Shown here: one piece after another, positions 38,465 through 48,435 of the stretch
Layout of the letters: each line of letters begins with the position of its first letter
How positions within the stretch are numbered: the stretch's first letter is position 1
Assembly: GCA_024642705.1 (NCBI GenBank)
Contig: JAHEAQ010000006.1
Location: forward strand, 1 to 64,000
Direction: 5' to 3'
Source of the DNA: Bacteroidota bacterium
GTDB lineage: Bacteria; Bacteroidota; Bacteroidia; Chitinophagales; Saprospiraceae
DNA: 64,000 nt
Translations under genes and position numbers: made by a program
The notes under the pieces: generated by a model
Databases searched by the model: none
What the model saw: the letters and a program-made list of their open reading frames with translations, nothing else
Told to the model about the DNA's origin: nothing

Positions 38465-38802
38465 TGACTATTTCTGATGCACAAAAAAAAGTTGACCTAT
38501 GGATTAAAACAATTGGAGTTCGTTATTTCAATGAATTAACAAATTTGGCAATGCTAACTGAAGAAGTAGGTGAATTAGCAAGATTAATTGCGAGAATTTA
38601 TGGGGAACAATCTTTCAAACAAGCCATAACTGCTGACCCAAAAAAAATGCTGTCTGATGAAATGGCTGATGTGTTATTTGTTCTAATCTGTCTTGCTAAT
38701 CAGATGGATATAGATCTTGACGATGCTTTGGAAAAAAATTTAGATAAAAAAACGAATCGAGATTCGTTAAGACATATTAGCAACGAAAAGTTAAAAGAAT
38801 AA
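38464..38802 (+). CDS. MazG-like nucleotide pyrophosphohydrolase
   Basis: A 112-residue all-alpha NTP pyrophosphohydrolase. The metal-binding EExxE and ExxD pattern is visible as LTEEVGELARLI and DEMADVLFVLICLANQM. Short single-domain members such as this hydrolyse non-canonical or excess (d)NTPs to NMP and pyrophosphate. It is coupled to dtd by a 1-bp overlap, so both may belong to a quality-control unit. The exact substrate cannot be told. Confidence 0.9.
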   Translation: MTISDAQKKVDLWIKTIGVRYFNELTNLAMLTEEVGELARLIARIYGEQSFKQAITADPKKMLSDEMADVLFVLICLANQMDIDLDDALEKNLDKKTNRDSLRHISNEKLKE

Positions 38803-38895
38803 TATTAGTGGAGAGAAATTAGATTTTTGTCCATTAAAAAAAAGAAAAAAGTAATTTTAAGTAATTTTGGCATCTATGGATAAAATTTCCACAAA

Positions 38896-40122
38896 ATGAG
38901 TAGAGAATTAGTTATTCTTGAGAAACTTGAAAAAGAACTGAGTTTAAAACAACTCCAGATTAAATCTTTGCTTACTATAACTCAAGCAATAAATAAAAAT
39001 GTTTCAGCTGAAGGATTATACAATATGTATAAATCTTTCCTAAGCTGGGAAATGGGTGTTCAAAAAATGGTACTTTTTGTGTTGGAAGACGACAAATGGT
39101 CTTGCACGTCTCACATAAATATTTCAAATGAATGGGTAATCAATGAATTGGATTTAGTCATTCACAATTATGAAAGATTACATACTGTCAAACCCGCTGA
39201 TCCAGAAGTTCTACAGGAATTTGATATAATAATACCAGTAATGCATAAAGATGCTCCAATTGCTTATGCAATTATTGGAGGAATAAAAGATCAAGAGGAT
39301 GTTTATAATAAAATTCAATTCATTACTACGATCACAAATATTATCGCAGTAGCCATTGAAAATAAAAGATTATTCAAAAAACAAATAAGACAAGAAAGAT
39401 TTAAAAAAGAAATAGAATTAGCTAGTGAGGTTCAAAAAATGTTAATCCCCGAACACCTCCCTGTTACAGATCGATATGAATTATCCAAAATATACAAACC
39501 TCATTTCAATGTAGGTGGAGATTATTTGGATTATATTAAGTTCGACGAAGACAAATTCGCTTTTTGTATTGCAGATATTTCAGGAAAAGGTGTAGCTGCA
39601 GCACTATTAATGGCAAATTTCCAAGCTATTATTCAAGGATTAATATTTCAATATCGAGATTTAGAAACTTTTGTTTTTGCTTTGAATCAATCCGTTTTTA
39701 GAATTACCAAAAGCGACAAATTTATTACATTTTTCATTGCTGAAATTGATATCAAAAACATGAAACTTCGTTACATTAATGCTGGACATTATCCGCCATT
39801 TTTATTTCAAAACAACAAACTCAAGCGTTTAGATAAAGGGTGTACATTTATTGGCGCATTTGAAAAGTTGCCCTCAATACAAGAAGAAGAATTGAATCTT
39901 GAACATAATTGTCTTATTTTTAGTTTTACAGATGGACTTGTAGATTTGGTAAATGAATCCGGAGAATATTTTGAAGACAAAAAAATTGAAGAATTTATTA
40001 AAGAAAACAATAAAAAATCCGCAGATTCATTCAACAATATATTATTAGAAGAAATTGAAAAATTTAAAGGAACACAATCCTACCCCGACGATATTGCAAT
40101 TTTAACTTGTAAAATTTTGTAA
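38896..40122 (+). CDS. SpoIIE/RsbU-type PP2C serine phosphatase
   Basis: A 408-residue cytoplasmic protein with a GAF-like N-terminal part (about 20-160, ending in ITTITNIIAVAIENKRLF), a coiled-coil linker (KKQIRQERFKKEIELASEVQ) and a SpoIIE phosphatase domain (about 185-408). Visible PP2C motifs are NVGGDYLDYI (first metal Asp), ADISGKGVAAALLMA, INAGHYPPFLF, FTDGLVDLVNESGE and YPDDIAILTCKI. RsbU-like proteins dephosphorylate anti-anti-sigma factors in partner-switching systems. No STAS or HATPase gene is nearby, so the partner must lie elsewhere. Confidence 0.9.
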   Translation: MSRELVILEKLEKELSLKQLQIKSLLTITQAINKNVSAEGLYNMYKSFLSWEMGVQKMVLFVLEDDKWSCTSHINISNEWVINELDLVIHNYERLHTVKPADPEVLQEFDIIIPVMHKDAPIAYAIIGGIKDQEDVYNKIQFITTITNIIAVAIENKRLFKKQIRQERFKKEIELASEVQKMLIPEHLPVTDRYELSKIYKPHFNVGGDYLDYIKFDEDKFAFCIADISGKGVAAALLMANFQAIIQGLIFQYRDLETFVFALNQSVFRITKSDKFITFFIAEIDIKNMKLRYINAGHYPPFLFQNNKLKRLDKGCTFIGAFEKLPSIQEEELNLEHNCLIFSFTDGLVDLVNESGEYFEDKKIEEFIKENNKKSADSFNNILLEEIEKFKGTQSYPDDIAILTCKIL

Positions 40123-40148
40123 TTTTGAGGGTAAGAAATATAAATTTG
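40116..40148 (+). promoter_or_regulatory. Candidate promoter of the TM2 protein gene
   Basis: TTTG at 40116 and TAAATTTG at 40141, spaced 21 bp, match both elements of the Bacteroidota promoter. The ATG at 40160 is only 11 bp after the -7 box, so the leader would be very short. Confidence 0.4.
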
Positions 40149-40159
40149 GATTTAATAAA

Positions 40160-41047
40160 ATGAAGAATAGGTTAACAGCAGCATGGTTTGCATTACTTTT
40201 AGGATCTTTTGGTGTCCATAAGTTTTATCTTAGAGACCCTGGTGCTGGAATTTTTTATATTGTTATTGCTATGATAGCTAGCAGAATGTCCATTCTACCT
40301 ATTTCTGGAATATTAGGAGTCATAGATGCCATAGTTCTTTTCTCAATGAGTGATGAAAAGTTTGATGCCAAGTACAATAAAAATTTTGAAAATAACATAA
40401 GAGAGCGGCAGAACAGAAGAGATGCCAGATATGAAAATCGATCTCAAAGAAGCTATCCTCCAAGAGATACTTATTCTAATAGACCTCAACCTAGAGAATA
40501 TGAATCTAGAAGAGAAAACTATAGAAAACCATCTCAAAGAAGTACAGATAGAATTCCTAGCAGACCAAGAGAAAACCCTTTTAAAAAAACAGGAATTTCA
40601 AAATACAAAGAATATGATTTAGAGGCAGCAATCGAAGATTTTAACAAAGGTCTTGAACTAGATCCATCAGATATGGCTCTTCATTTTAATTTAGCTTGTG
40701 CATATTCGCTTACAGAGCAGCCTGAACAATCATTTTCACATATTGCAAAAGCAGTAGATTATGGGTTTAAAGATTTTGAAAAAATCAAAACGCATGATGA
40801 TCTTGCCTTTTTGAGAATACAGGAAGGATTTGAAGAATTTCAGAATAACGGATATAAACTTGGAAAATCAGAAGGAATATCTAACCAAGATGGGGATACA
40901 GAAAAAATTGAAGTTGAAATTCCAAAACAAATTTTAGAAGACGATATATTATTATCACAATTACAGAAATTATCTGATTTAAGAAATAAAGGATTGCTTT
41001 CAGAAAATGAGTATTCTTTGGAAAAGGAAAAATTAATGAGACGTTAA
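40160..41047 (+). CDS. TM2-domain protein with TPR unit and SHOCT-like tail
   Basis: A 295-residue protein. Residues 1-70 form a TM2 domain: KNRLTAAWFALLLGSFGVHK, FYLRDPGAGIFYIV and a second helix with GVIDAIVLF. A basic, Arg/Ser/Tyr/Pro-rich linker follows (about 80-145). Then comes a TPR-type unit (AIEDFNKGLELDPSDMALHF through HIAKAVDYGF, about 155-205) and a C-terminal segment LSDLRNKGLLSENEYSLEKE typical of SHOCT oligomerisation tails. The combination suggests a membrane-anchored scaffold. Function unknown. Confidence 0.82.
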   Translation: MKNRLTAAWFALLLGSFGVHKFYLRDPGAGIFYIVIAMIASRMSILPISGILGVIDAIVLFSMSDEKFDAKYNKNFENNIRERQNRRDARYENRSQRSYPPRDTYSNRPQPREYESRRENYRKPSQRSTDRIPSRPRENPFKKTGISKYKEYDLEAAIEDFNKGLELDPSDMALHFNLACAYSLTEQPEQSFSHIAKAVDYGFKDFEKIKTHDDLAFLRIQEGFEEFQNNGYKLGKSEGISNQDGDTEKIEVEIPKQILEDDILLSQLQKLSDLRNKGLLSENEYSLEKEKLMRR

Positions 41048-41104
41048 ATAATGTTAAAGTGTAGGTAATTGTCCTTAAAAATGCGTCTTATAAAAAAATA
41101 AATT

Positions 41105-41764
41105 ATGATAGCCCAAGAATTAATATCCCAGACAGTATCTCCACTAAGGACCTCGGATTTAGGTGAAGAGGCTATTACAATAATGAATATTTTTCATGTG
41201 AAACACTTACCCATTGTAAATAATGAACAATTATTAGGTGTTATTTCTGAAGAAGAAATTCTAAATCATGATCTCAGCGAACCAATTGGGTCATTTAAAT
41301 TAACAATGCGAAGGCCTTACGCAAAGATAGAAGACCATATGTTTGAAGTGATGTCTGTGATGGCTGAAAACAGTTTAACTGTCATTCCTGTAATAGATAA
41401 TGAAAACAATTACAAGGGGCTAATTATACAAGATGACATCATTCAATTCTATGCCAATAGTTTTTCATTTACTGAAAGTGGCAGTATTATCGTTTTGAAA
41501 ACAACAAAAAGAAGTTATTCATTAGCAGAAATTTCAAGAATAATCGAAATGGAAAATGCTACCATTTTATCTTCGTTTTTGACAAAAAGCTTAGACAGCG
41601 ATGAAATTCTAGTTACACTTAAATTAAACGTCCAAGATATTCAACACATCATTGCAACTTTAGAACGTTATGAATATTCCATTAAAGCTACTTTTTCTGA
41701 AGTAGAATATTTTGATTCCATGAAAGAGAGATATGATTCGCTTATACATTTTCTAAATGTATAA
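41105..41764 (+). CDS. CBS-pair protein with ACT-like C-terminal domain
   Basis: A 219-residue protein. Two CBS motifs (about 5-60 with MNIFHVKHLPIVNNEQLLGV, and 75-125 with MAENSLTVIPVIDNENNYKG) form a pair that usually binds adenine nucleotides. The last 90 residues (SIIVLKTTKRSYSLAEISRI, then ILVTLKLNVQDIQHIIATLE) look like an ACT-type ferredoxin fold. It lies upstream of an Omp85-like gene and nadK in the same direction, an arrangement seen widely in this phylum. Regulatory function is inferred; no enzymatic domain is present. Confidence 0.85.
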   Translation: MIAQELISQTVSPLRTSDLGEEAITIMNIFHVKHLPIVNNEQLLGVISEEEILNHDLSEPIGSFKLTMRRPYAKIEDHMFEVMSVMAENSLTVIPVIDNENNYKGLIIQDDIIQFYANSFSFTESGSIIVLKTTKRSYSLAEISRIIEMENATILSSFLTKSLDSDEILVTLKLNVQDIQHIIATLERYEYSIKATFSEVEYFDSMKERYDSLIHFLNV

Positions 41765-41767
41765 TTC

Positions 41768-41775
41768 TATATTTG
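41768..41775 (+). promoter_or_regulatory. TAnnTTTG element that decides the start of the Omp85-like gene
   Basis: TATATTTG at 41768-41775 overlaps the TTG (41773) that opens the long frame, so translation probably begins at the ATG at 41797, about 21 bp after the box. Confidence 0.5.
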
Positions 41776-41796
41776 CCGATTATATCTAATTTCTTC

Positions 41797-43194
41797 ATGA
41801 GGATATCTCTTATTTCTATATTATTCTTTACTGTATTATTCAAAATTTCTGCTCAAGAAATTCTGATAGATAGTATAATTATTACAGGAAATAAAAGAAC
41901 AAAAGAACGTGTTATTCTTCGCGAATTAACTTTCAAAGCTAAAGATAGCTTAAATATAAAGGAAGGGTTCGAATCCATTGTGTCCTATAATGAAAAAAGA
42001 TTGTTAAGCATTGGACTTTTCAACCACGTCAAAATAAGCTTCACCGAAGATCCAAACCATGGCAATGAATACAATGTTCATATAGTAGTCAATGAAAATT
42101 GGTATCTCTTTCCATCTCCTATCTTTGAGCTTGCTGACCGTAATTTTAATTTGTGGTGGTATGAATTAAACCGAGATATCACTAGAGTTAATTACGGTCT
42201 AAGGGGAGAACATGTTAATTTAACTGGCAATAGAGACAAATTAACTTTGACTGCTCAATTAGGTTATACTCGAAAATTAGAATTAAAATATCACTTTCCA
42301 TTTCTTGATGCGAAGGGAAATTGGACGGCTTCCTTTAATGCTTACTATTCAGATGTAAAAGAAATGGCTTATAAAACTGTGGGAAATAAAACACAGTTTG
42401 GAAGTTATAATGACGAAGTAATGCAAACAAGAATTAGAATTGGTGGGGATATTGGATATAGACAAAATTTATATCTAAGCCATATTTTCAGGTTAGAATT
42501 TCATAAAAATACCATTAATGATTATGCAGCAACCATATTAAATCCCGACTATTTTCTTAATTCTGATACAAAAATCGAATTCTTTTTCTTCAATTATACT
42601 TTGTTTTATGACAATCGAGAATTTAGGATTTTCCCTGAAGCAGGAGATTATTTTCACTTAAATTTTAAGAAAGAAGGACTCTATATTTTCAATGATTACG
42701 ACAATATGTCTCTTGCTTTAGAATACGAAAAATATTTTAATTATAAATCCAAACTAATATGGAATTTCAGAGGTAAGGTAAAAGCTAATTTAATAAGAAA
42801 TAAATTAGCCTTTGCAAATAATTCTGCATTTGGTTGGGGAGAAGATTTATTAAGGGGATATGATCTATATGCCATTGATGGTTCGGATTTTGCTTATTTG
42901 AAATTAGGGATAAATTACAAGTTCTTTGAAAGAAAATATGATTTATCAAATGTCCTTCATGTATCACAATTCAACAAGATTGATCTAAAATTGTATTTTG
43001 GTATCGGATTCGATTCTGGATATGTAAATGAACGGGATTATATAGAAACAAATAATTTTAGCAATAGAATTATTTATGGATATGGGCCTAGTTTTGGGTT
43101 AATGTTATACAATACTTATCTTTTCAGTATAGACTATAGTTGGAATCATACTGGAGAAGGTGGTATTTTTGTTAGAAATAAAATTTCGTTTTGA
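41797..43194 (+). CDS. Omp85/BamA-like outer-membrane protein (single POTRA)
   Basis: A 465-residue exported protein: signal peptide MRISLISILFFTVLFKISAQ, then one POTRA domain (ILIDSIIITGNKRTKERVIL, then LLSIGLFNHVKISF) and a barrel of about 16 strands with regular aromatic alternation (YFHLNFKKEGLYIF, SIDYSWNHTGEGG), ending in IKSF-like KISF. Full BamA has several POTRA domains and about 800 residues in this phylum, so this is a short relative that could translocate or insert another protein, not the main BamA. It lies between the CBS gene and nadK. Confidence 0.85.
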   Translation: MRISLISILFFTVLFKISAQEILIDSIIITGNKRTKERVILRELTFKAKDSLNIKEGFESIVSYNEKRLLSIGLFNHVKISFTEDPNHGNEYNVHIVVNENWYLFPSPIFELADRNFNLWWYELNRDITRVNYGLRGEHVNLTGNRDKLTLTAQLGYTRKLELKYHFPFLDAKGNWTASFNAYYSDVKEMAYKTVGNKTQFGSYNDEVMQTRIRIGGDIGYRQNLYLSHIFRLEFHKNTINDYAATILNPDYFLNSDTKIEFFFFNYTLFYDNREFRIFPEAGDYFHLNFKKEGLYIFNDYDNMSLALEYEKYFNYKSKLIWNFRGKVKANLIRNKLAFANNSAFGWGEDLLRGYDLYAIDGSDFAYLKLGINYKFFERKYDLSNVLHVSQFNKIDLKLYFGIGFDSGYVNERDYIETNNFSNRIIYGYGPSFGLMLYNTYLFSIDYSWNHTGEGGIFVRNKISF

Positions 43195-43238
43195 AAAATT
43201 TAAACAAATTATTAATAAACCAGATCCATAATATTTAA

Positions 43239-44126
43239 ATGAGGAATATCTTATTATTTGGTAAAGGGTTCAAGGAGGATAATGAAGTATATCTTCATAC
43301 TTTAATGACCAATCTTGATAAAAGAAATGTTAAAATTTTTATGAATGGCACCTACCAAGATTTGTTGGTTAATCATGGAATTTTATTTTGTAATAATTGC
43401 ATACCATTAAACAATACAAACGAATTAGAAGCCGCGCAAATTGATGTAGTGATTACTTTAGGTGGAGATGGTACCATACTAGAGGCCATTACATTAATTA
43501 AACATTTAGAAATTCCAATCTTAGGAATCAATCTTGGCAGATTGGGCTTTCTTGCAATTATAGAAAAGGGGAAAATAGAAAAAGCTCTTGAAAAATTATT
43601 TGACCATAGATATTCTATAGGTGAAAGAGTGATGTTACAATTAAATGGTGCGGAAGAATTGTTTGGAGATAAGTCTTTTGCACTTAATGACTTTACAATT
43701 CATAAGAGAGACACATCTGCAATGATAAAAGTGCATACTTTTATTGACGGTTCCTTTTTGAACTCATATTGGGCTGATGGACTCATTATTTCCACACCTA
43801 CAGGTTCAACTGGCTATTCATTAAGTTGTGGCGGGCCAATAGTATTTCCATATTCTGGCAATTTTATTATCACTCCTGTTGCTCCACATGACATGAATGC
43901 CCGTCCAGTGGTTCTTTCAGATAAAACCGAACTGAGTTTTGTAATTGAGGGTAGAGGAGAGAATTTTTTGTGTACTTTAGATTCAAGATTTGAAATTGTT
44001 ACCTCAGAATATAAACTCTCGGTAAAAAAATGTCCATTTCAAACAAAATTGGTCCAATTAGAGGGCGTAAGTTTTCAGGAAACCATTCACAATAAATTAC
44101 TTTGGGGCAAAGATTTCAGAGCATAA
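43239..44126 (+). CDS. nadK: NAD kinase
   Basis: Phosphorylates NAD to NADP. The 295 residues contain the catalytic and nucleotide-binding GGDGT (75-79), INLGRLGFLA (97-106), and the signature TPTGSTGYSLSCGGPIVFP (about 187-205). Length and motifs are normal. It starts 44 bp after the Omp85-like gene in the same direction. The ATG is preceded by an A/T-rich leader without a Shine-Dalgarno sequence, as usual for this phylum. Confidence 0.96.
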   Translation: MRNILLFGKGFKEDNEVYLHTLMTNLDKRNVKIFMNGTYQDLLVNHGILFCNNCIPLNNTNELEAAQIDVVITLGGDGTILEAITLIKHLEIPILGINLGRLGFLAIIEKGKIEKALEKLFDHRYSIGERVMLQLNGAEELFGDKSFALNDFTIHKRDTSAMIKVHTFIDGSFLNSYWADGLIISTPTGSTGYSLSCGGPIVFPYSGNFIITPVAPHDMNARPVVLSDKTELSFVIEGRGENFLCTLDSRFEIVTSEYKLSVKKCPFQTKLVQLEGVSFQETIHNKLLWGKDFRA

Positions 44127-44263
44127 AGGCTTATTTTTCTTTTAATCTTGATTTGGGAATGCAAAATCTTAAAAATGTTTTTAGAATATGAAAAAGATGA
44201 TTGCCTAATTTCAGAAATCTAATTAACTTGTCACCAATACACCAATTATTAAACGATTGATCG

Positions 44264-44944
44264 ATGTCCACAATCAAATTCACTTATCAATCTGATATTG
44301 TTTTAGGATTTAGAGAAATTCCTAAAAACAATTTTTCACGTCAAATCTATTTTATTGAACAAAATCAGGATAATATTCAGAATATGGACACTTATTTTAA
44401 AACTGATTTATTAGAACATTATAATAATGCTTTATTTGAGCTAGGGCATTTTCGAAAATGCCTAAAGGATATTGATTCCTTGATACTAGATGTGATTGAT
44501 TATAATTTTTATAGGAAAGAGGAAGATGTTTTTCAAAAACTTTTATTGAGAAAATCTAGAGCTTTATATAATATTGGTTCATTCAATGAGGCAGAACATG
44601 TCATAAAGGAATTGTTAAAAATTAACCCTAATTCAGAATCTTCTATTAAGATTTTTCAAAATATCATTTCAAAAACATTTAAATCAAAAACAACTGGTAT
44701 TCGAGCATTATGCATAATGATGTTATTATTCGGAATCGGATTAACATGCTTTGATTTATTAGTAGTTCAAAACTTTTTCCCTGAACAAGCACAATCTCTT
44801 TTGGCAATTAGAAACTTTATGATGCTAGGATCAGGAACTTGTATTATTGGAATTGAAATTAGTGCTTATTTAATTGCAAAAACCACTTCAAAGCAATTTC
44901 AACTTGAATTCAAAGACAAAAAGTCTAAAAATTCACAAAGTTGA
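44264..44944 (+). CDS. TPR-like protein with two membrane helices, unknown function
   Basis: A 226-residue protein. Residues about 45-135 form three or more antiparallel helix pairs reminiscent of TPRs (HYNNALFELGHFRKCLKDID, RKSRALYNIGSFNEAEHVIK). Two hydrophobic segments follow, IRALCIMMLLFGIGLTCFDLLV and MMLGSGTCIIGIEISAYLIA, and then a Lys-rich tail. The soluble domain is N-terminal, so it would be tail-anchored to the inner membrane. It is a single gene between nadK and secA, each at least 135 bp away. I do not recognise the family. Confidence 0.6.
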   Translation: MSTIKFTYQSDIVLGFREIPKNNFSRQIYFIEQNQDNIQNMDTYFKTDLLEHYNNALFELGHFRKCLKDIDSLILDVIDYNFYRKEEDVFQKLLLRKSRALYNIGSFNEAEHVIKELLKINPNSESSIKIFQNIISKTFKSKTTGIRALCIMMLLFGIGLTCFDLLVVQNFFPEQAQSLLAIRNFMMLGSGTCIIGIEISAYLIAKTTSKQFQLEFKDKKSKNSQS

Positions 44945-45085
44945 TGCCATATTGACATCAAATCATAGAATTATTGCCTTGGTACAAATTATGTTCAATA
45001 ACTTTACGTTATGATATTCGATGTGATTATTTCATTGCATTGAATTTTAAAGACTCAAAATGTTTCACAAATTAATTTAGGTGCA

Positions 45086-45117
45086 TTTAGAATCTTATCA
45101 TTCATTAAATATCTTTG
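45086..45117 (+). promoter_or_regulatory. Candidate secA promoter
   Basis: TATCTTTG at 45110 is an exact TAnnTTTG match, with TTTAG at 45086 in the -33 position. The ATG is at 45137 after an A-rich leader. Confidence 0.45.
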
Positions 45118-45136
45118 TGGCAATTAATAAAAAAAA

Positions 45137-48100
45137 ATGTTAAAAACTTTCAAAAAATTATTCGGAACAAAGTACGATAGAGATGTAAAGACCTATAGTC
45201 CGGTAGTTAATATAATCAATTCCCATTTTGCTTCCTACTCATCTTTAACAAATGATGAATTACGAAATAAAACTTTAGAATTTAGATCCCGTATAGCTGA
45301 TCATTTGCAAGGCATTGATTCTGATATCCAAACATTAACAGATCAGGCAAACGATGAATCAGATCTATTAAAAACGGAAGGAATCTATAATCAAATAGAT
45401 GAATTTGCCAAAAAAAGGGATGTTCATCTTGAAGAAATTCTGAAAGAAATTCTACCCGAGGCATTCGCTGTGGTGAAAGAAACAGCAAGAAGATTTATGT
45501 TGAATTCAACAATTGAAGTGACAGCAACAGAGCACGATAGAAATCTAGCAGCCAAAAAGTCTTATCTGACAATATCTGATGATAAAGCAATTTATAAAAA
45601 TACGTGGCATGCAGCTGGCGGTGAAATTACATGGAACATGCTTCACTATGATGTTCAATTGATAGGTGGAATGGTTTTGCATGATGGTAAAATTGCAGAA
45701 ATGCAAACTGGGGAAGGAAAAACGTTAGTTGCAACATTACCTGCTTATCTTAATGGCCTATCTGGTCAAGGTGTCCATGTGATTACAGTGAATGATTATT
45801 TGGCAAGAAGGGATAGTGAATGGATTGGACCAATATTTGAATTTTTATTTTTGACCATTGATTGTATAGATAAATACCGACCACACTCTTCAGGAAGAAT
45901 TAATGCGTATAAGTGCGATATAACTTATGGTACAAATAATGAATTCGGGTTTGACTATTTGAGGGACAATATGGTCAGAAACCAGAAAGAGAAGGTTCAA
46001 GGAAAGCATCATTTTACAATGGTTGATGAGGTTGATTCTGTTCTTATTGATGATGCTCGAACACCATTGATTATTTCTGGTCCTGTTCCTGAAGGAACGG
46101 ATGATCAGGATTATATAATTTTTAAGCCAAAAGTTCAAAAACTTTATGATGTTCAGAAAAAACAGGCAACAGAATATTTAGCAGAAGCAAAAAAGCTTTT
46201 TAAAGAGGGAAATACTGGTAACCAAGAAGGAGACACAGGAATGGCATTGCTTAGGGCTTACAGATCATTGCCAAAATATAGACCTTTGATTAAGTTTTTA
46301 AGCGAAGAAGGTGTTAAAGTCTTGCTTCAAAAAACTGAAAATTTTTATATGCAAGAACAGTCAAAAAACATGCATATCGTAGATGAAGAGCTATATTTTA
46401 CAATAGATGAAAAAAATAGAAATGTAGAATTAACAGAAAAGGGAGCCGAGTTTTTGGCCAAAGGAGAAGAAGATCCAGGTTTTTTCATTATGCCAGACAT
46501 TACAATCTTAATTCAAGGATTGGAAGGGAAAGGCTTAACAAAAGATGAAGAAATAGCAGAACGTGAAAGAATAATTAGTGATTATTCTATCAAATCAAGA
46601 AGATTGCATACTGTAAGTCAATTGTTAAAAGCTTTTACTTTATTTGAAAAAGATGAAGAATATGTAGTTATCGAAGGCCAAGTTAAAATTGTGGATGAAC
46701 AAACCGGCAGGATGATGGAAGGTCGAAGATATTCCGACGGACTTCACCAAGCACTGGAAGCAAAAGAAAATGTCAAAGTTGGTGACCTTACACAGACTTA
46801 TGCAACAGTGACCCTACAAAATTATTTTAGAATGTACCATAAGTTGTCGGGAATGACAGGGACAGCTGAAACGGAAGCTAGTGAATTTTGGGAAATCTAT
46901 AAACTTGATGTTGTTGCAATTCCTACAAATAGACCTGTTATAAGAGAAGATAAAGAGGATTTGGTATACAAAACATCAAGAGAGAAATTCAATGCTGTGA
47001 TTGACGAAATTGAAAGAATGTGCGCTCAGGGACGACCATCTTTAGTTGGTACAACTTCAGTGGATATTTCTGAAAAATTGAGCAGAATGCTTAGTTTAAA
47101 AAATATAAAGCATAATGTCCTGAATGCAAAGCAGCATCAAAGAGAAGCTGATATTGTGGCAGAAGCCGGTAAAGCTGGTAATGTTACAATAGCCACAAAC
47201 ATGGCAGGTAGAGGAACCGACATTAAAATAACCGATGAGGTTAAAAAAGCAGGTGGTCTAGCAATAATTGCAACTGAAAGGCATGATTCCAGAAGAGTTG
47301 ACAGACAATTAAGGGGCCGTGCAGGTCGTCAAGGAGATCCTGGGTCTTCACAATTCTTTGTCTCCTTAGAAGATAATTTGATGCGATTATTTCATTCTGA
47401 AAGAATTGCAAAGGTTATGGATAGAATGGGTCATAAAGAAGGCGAGGTAATTCAACATTCTATGGTATCAAAATCATTAGAAAGAGCTCAAAAAAAGGTT
47501 GAAGAGAACAACTTTGGAATTAGAAAACGTTTGCTTGAATATGATGATGTCATGAATATTCAACGAGAGGCTATCTACAAAAAAAGAAATAACGCATTAT
47601 CAGGAAACAGAATTTCTGTGGACCTCAATAATATGTTTAATGCTTTGGCTGAAAACATCGTTGCAGATCATAAAATTGCGGGAAATTTCGACTCATTTAG
47701 AAATGAAGTGATTACCATATTAGGATTTGATCCAACTGTGGATGCTGCTACTTTTGCAGAAGGAAAAATTAATGAAATTACTTCTAGCTTAAAAGCCCAA
47801 ATGCATGAATATTATGGGAGAAAAGCTGAGAAAATGACAGAATTACTTTTTCCAATTATAAAAAATGTTCACAAAAATGAAGGTCACAGATACAAAAGAA
47901 TAGCGATACCCTATTCTGATGGTCGTGCCCAACCATTGCCTATTTCAGCTAGTCTTGCTGAATCAATAAATTCAAATGGCAAAACTTTAATGAGGGAAGT
48001 AGAAATGGCCGTCACATTAGCATTGATTGATGAAAATTGGAAAGAACATTTAAGATCAATGGACGAATTAAAAGAATCTTCACAAGCTGCATCATTTGAA

Positions 48101-48433
48101 CAAAAAGATCCATTAGTAATTTACAAAATGGAAGCATATGAACTTTTTGAAGAATTGGTCTATAATGTAAATAAGGATGTATGTTCCTATTTAATGAAAG
48201 GCAAAGTTCTTCTTAACTCTGGAGAAAATATTTCTGAAGCTCAGGAACAAAAAACAGATTTGAGTAAAGTTCAGACAAGCCGAGCTGAACAAGATGCAAG
48301 GGCTGCAGCTGAGGGTGTTAGCAATAGTTCGGCAAAACCTGAGACTTTTATTAGAACTGAGAAAAAAATTGGCAGAAACGATGCTTGCCCATGTGGCAGT
48401 GGTAAAAAATTCAAACAATGCCACGGTAGATAA
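45137..48433 (+). CDS. secA: Preprotein translocase ATPase SecA
   Basis: Motor that drives unfolded preproteins through SecYEG. The 1098 residues are about 200 longer than E. coli SecA, typical for this phylum, with an insertion in the first nucleotide-binding domain (about 340-420). Visible motifs are Walker A MQTGEGKTLVATL (about residue 190), FTMVDEVDSVLIDDARTPLI (DEVD box), the second-lobe MAGRGTDIKI and GRAGRQGDPGSSQF. The C-terminus ends with the zinc finger NDACPCGSGKKFKQCHG that binds SecB or ribosomes in other bacteria. The gene is followed 2 bp later by deoC. Confidence 0.98.
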   Translation: MLKTFKKLFGTKYDRDVKTYSPVVNIINSHFASYSSLTNDELRNKTLEFRSRIADHLQGIDSDIQTLTDQANDESDLLKTEGIYNQIDEFAKKRDVHLEEILKEILPEAFAVVKETARRFMLNSTIEVTATEHDRNLAAKKSYLTISDDKAIYKNTWHAAGGEITWNMLHYDVQLIGGMVLHDGKIAEMQTGEGKTLVATLPAYLNGLSGQGVHVITVNDYLARRDSEWIGPIFEFLFLTIDCIDKYRPHSSGRINAYKCDITYGTNNEFGFDYLRDNMVRNQKEKVQGKHHFTMVDEVDSVLIDDARTPLIISGPVPEGTDDQDYIIFKPKVQKLYDVQKKQATEYLAEAKKLFKEGNTGNQEGDTGMALLRAYRSLPKYRPLIKFLSEEGVKVLLQKTENFYMQEQSKNMHIVDEELYFTIDEKNRNVELTEKGAEFLAKGEEDPGFFIMPDITILIQGLEGKGLTKDEEIAERERIISDYSIKSRRLHTVSQLLKAFTLFEKDEEYVVIEGQVKIVDEQTGRMMEGRRYSDGLHQALEAKENVKVGDLTQTYATVTLQNYFRMYHKLSGMTGTAETEASEFWEIYKLDVVAIPTNRPVIREDKEDLVYKTSREKFNAVIDEIERMCAQGRPSLVGTTSVDISEKLSRMLSLKNIKHNVLNAKQHQREADIVAEAGKAGNVTIATNMAGRGTDIKITDEVKKAGGLAIIATERHDSRRVDRQLRGRAGRQGDPGSSQFFVSLEDNLMRLFHSERIAKVMDRMGHKEGEVIQHSMVSKSLERAQKKVEENNFGIRKRLLEYDDVMNIQREAIYKKRNNALSGNRISVDLNNMFNALAENIVADHKIAGNFDSFRNEVITILGFDPTVDAATFAEGKINEITSSLKAQMHEYYGRKAEKMTELLFPIIKNVHKNEGHRYKRIAIPYSDGRAQPLPISASLAESINSNGKTLMREVEMAVTLALIDENWKEHLRSMDELKESSQAASFEQKDPLVIYKMEAYELFEELVYNVNKDVCSYLMKGKVLLNSGENISEAQEQKTDLSKVQTSRAEQDARAAAEGVSNSSAKPETFIRTEKKIGRNDACPCGSGKKFKQCHGR

Positions 48434-48435
48434 TT

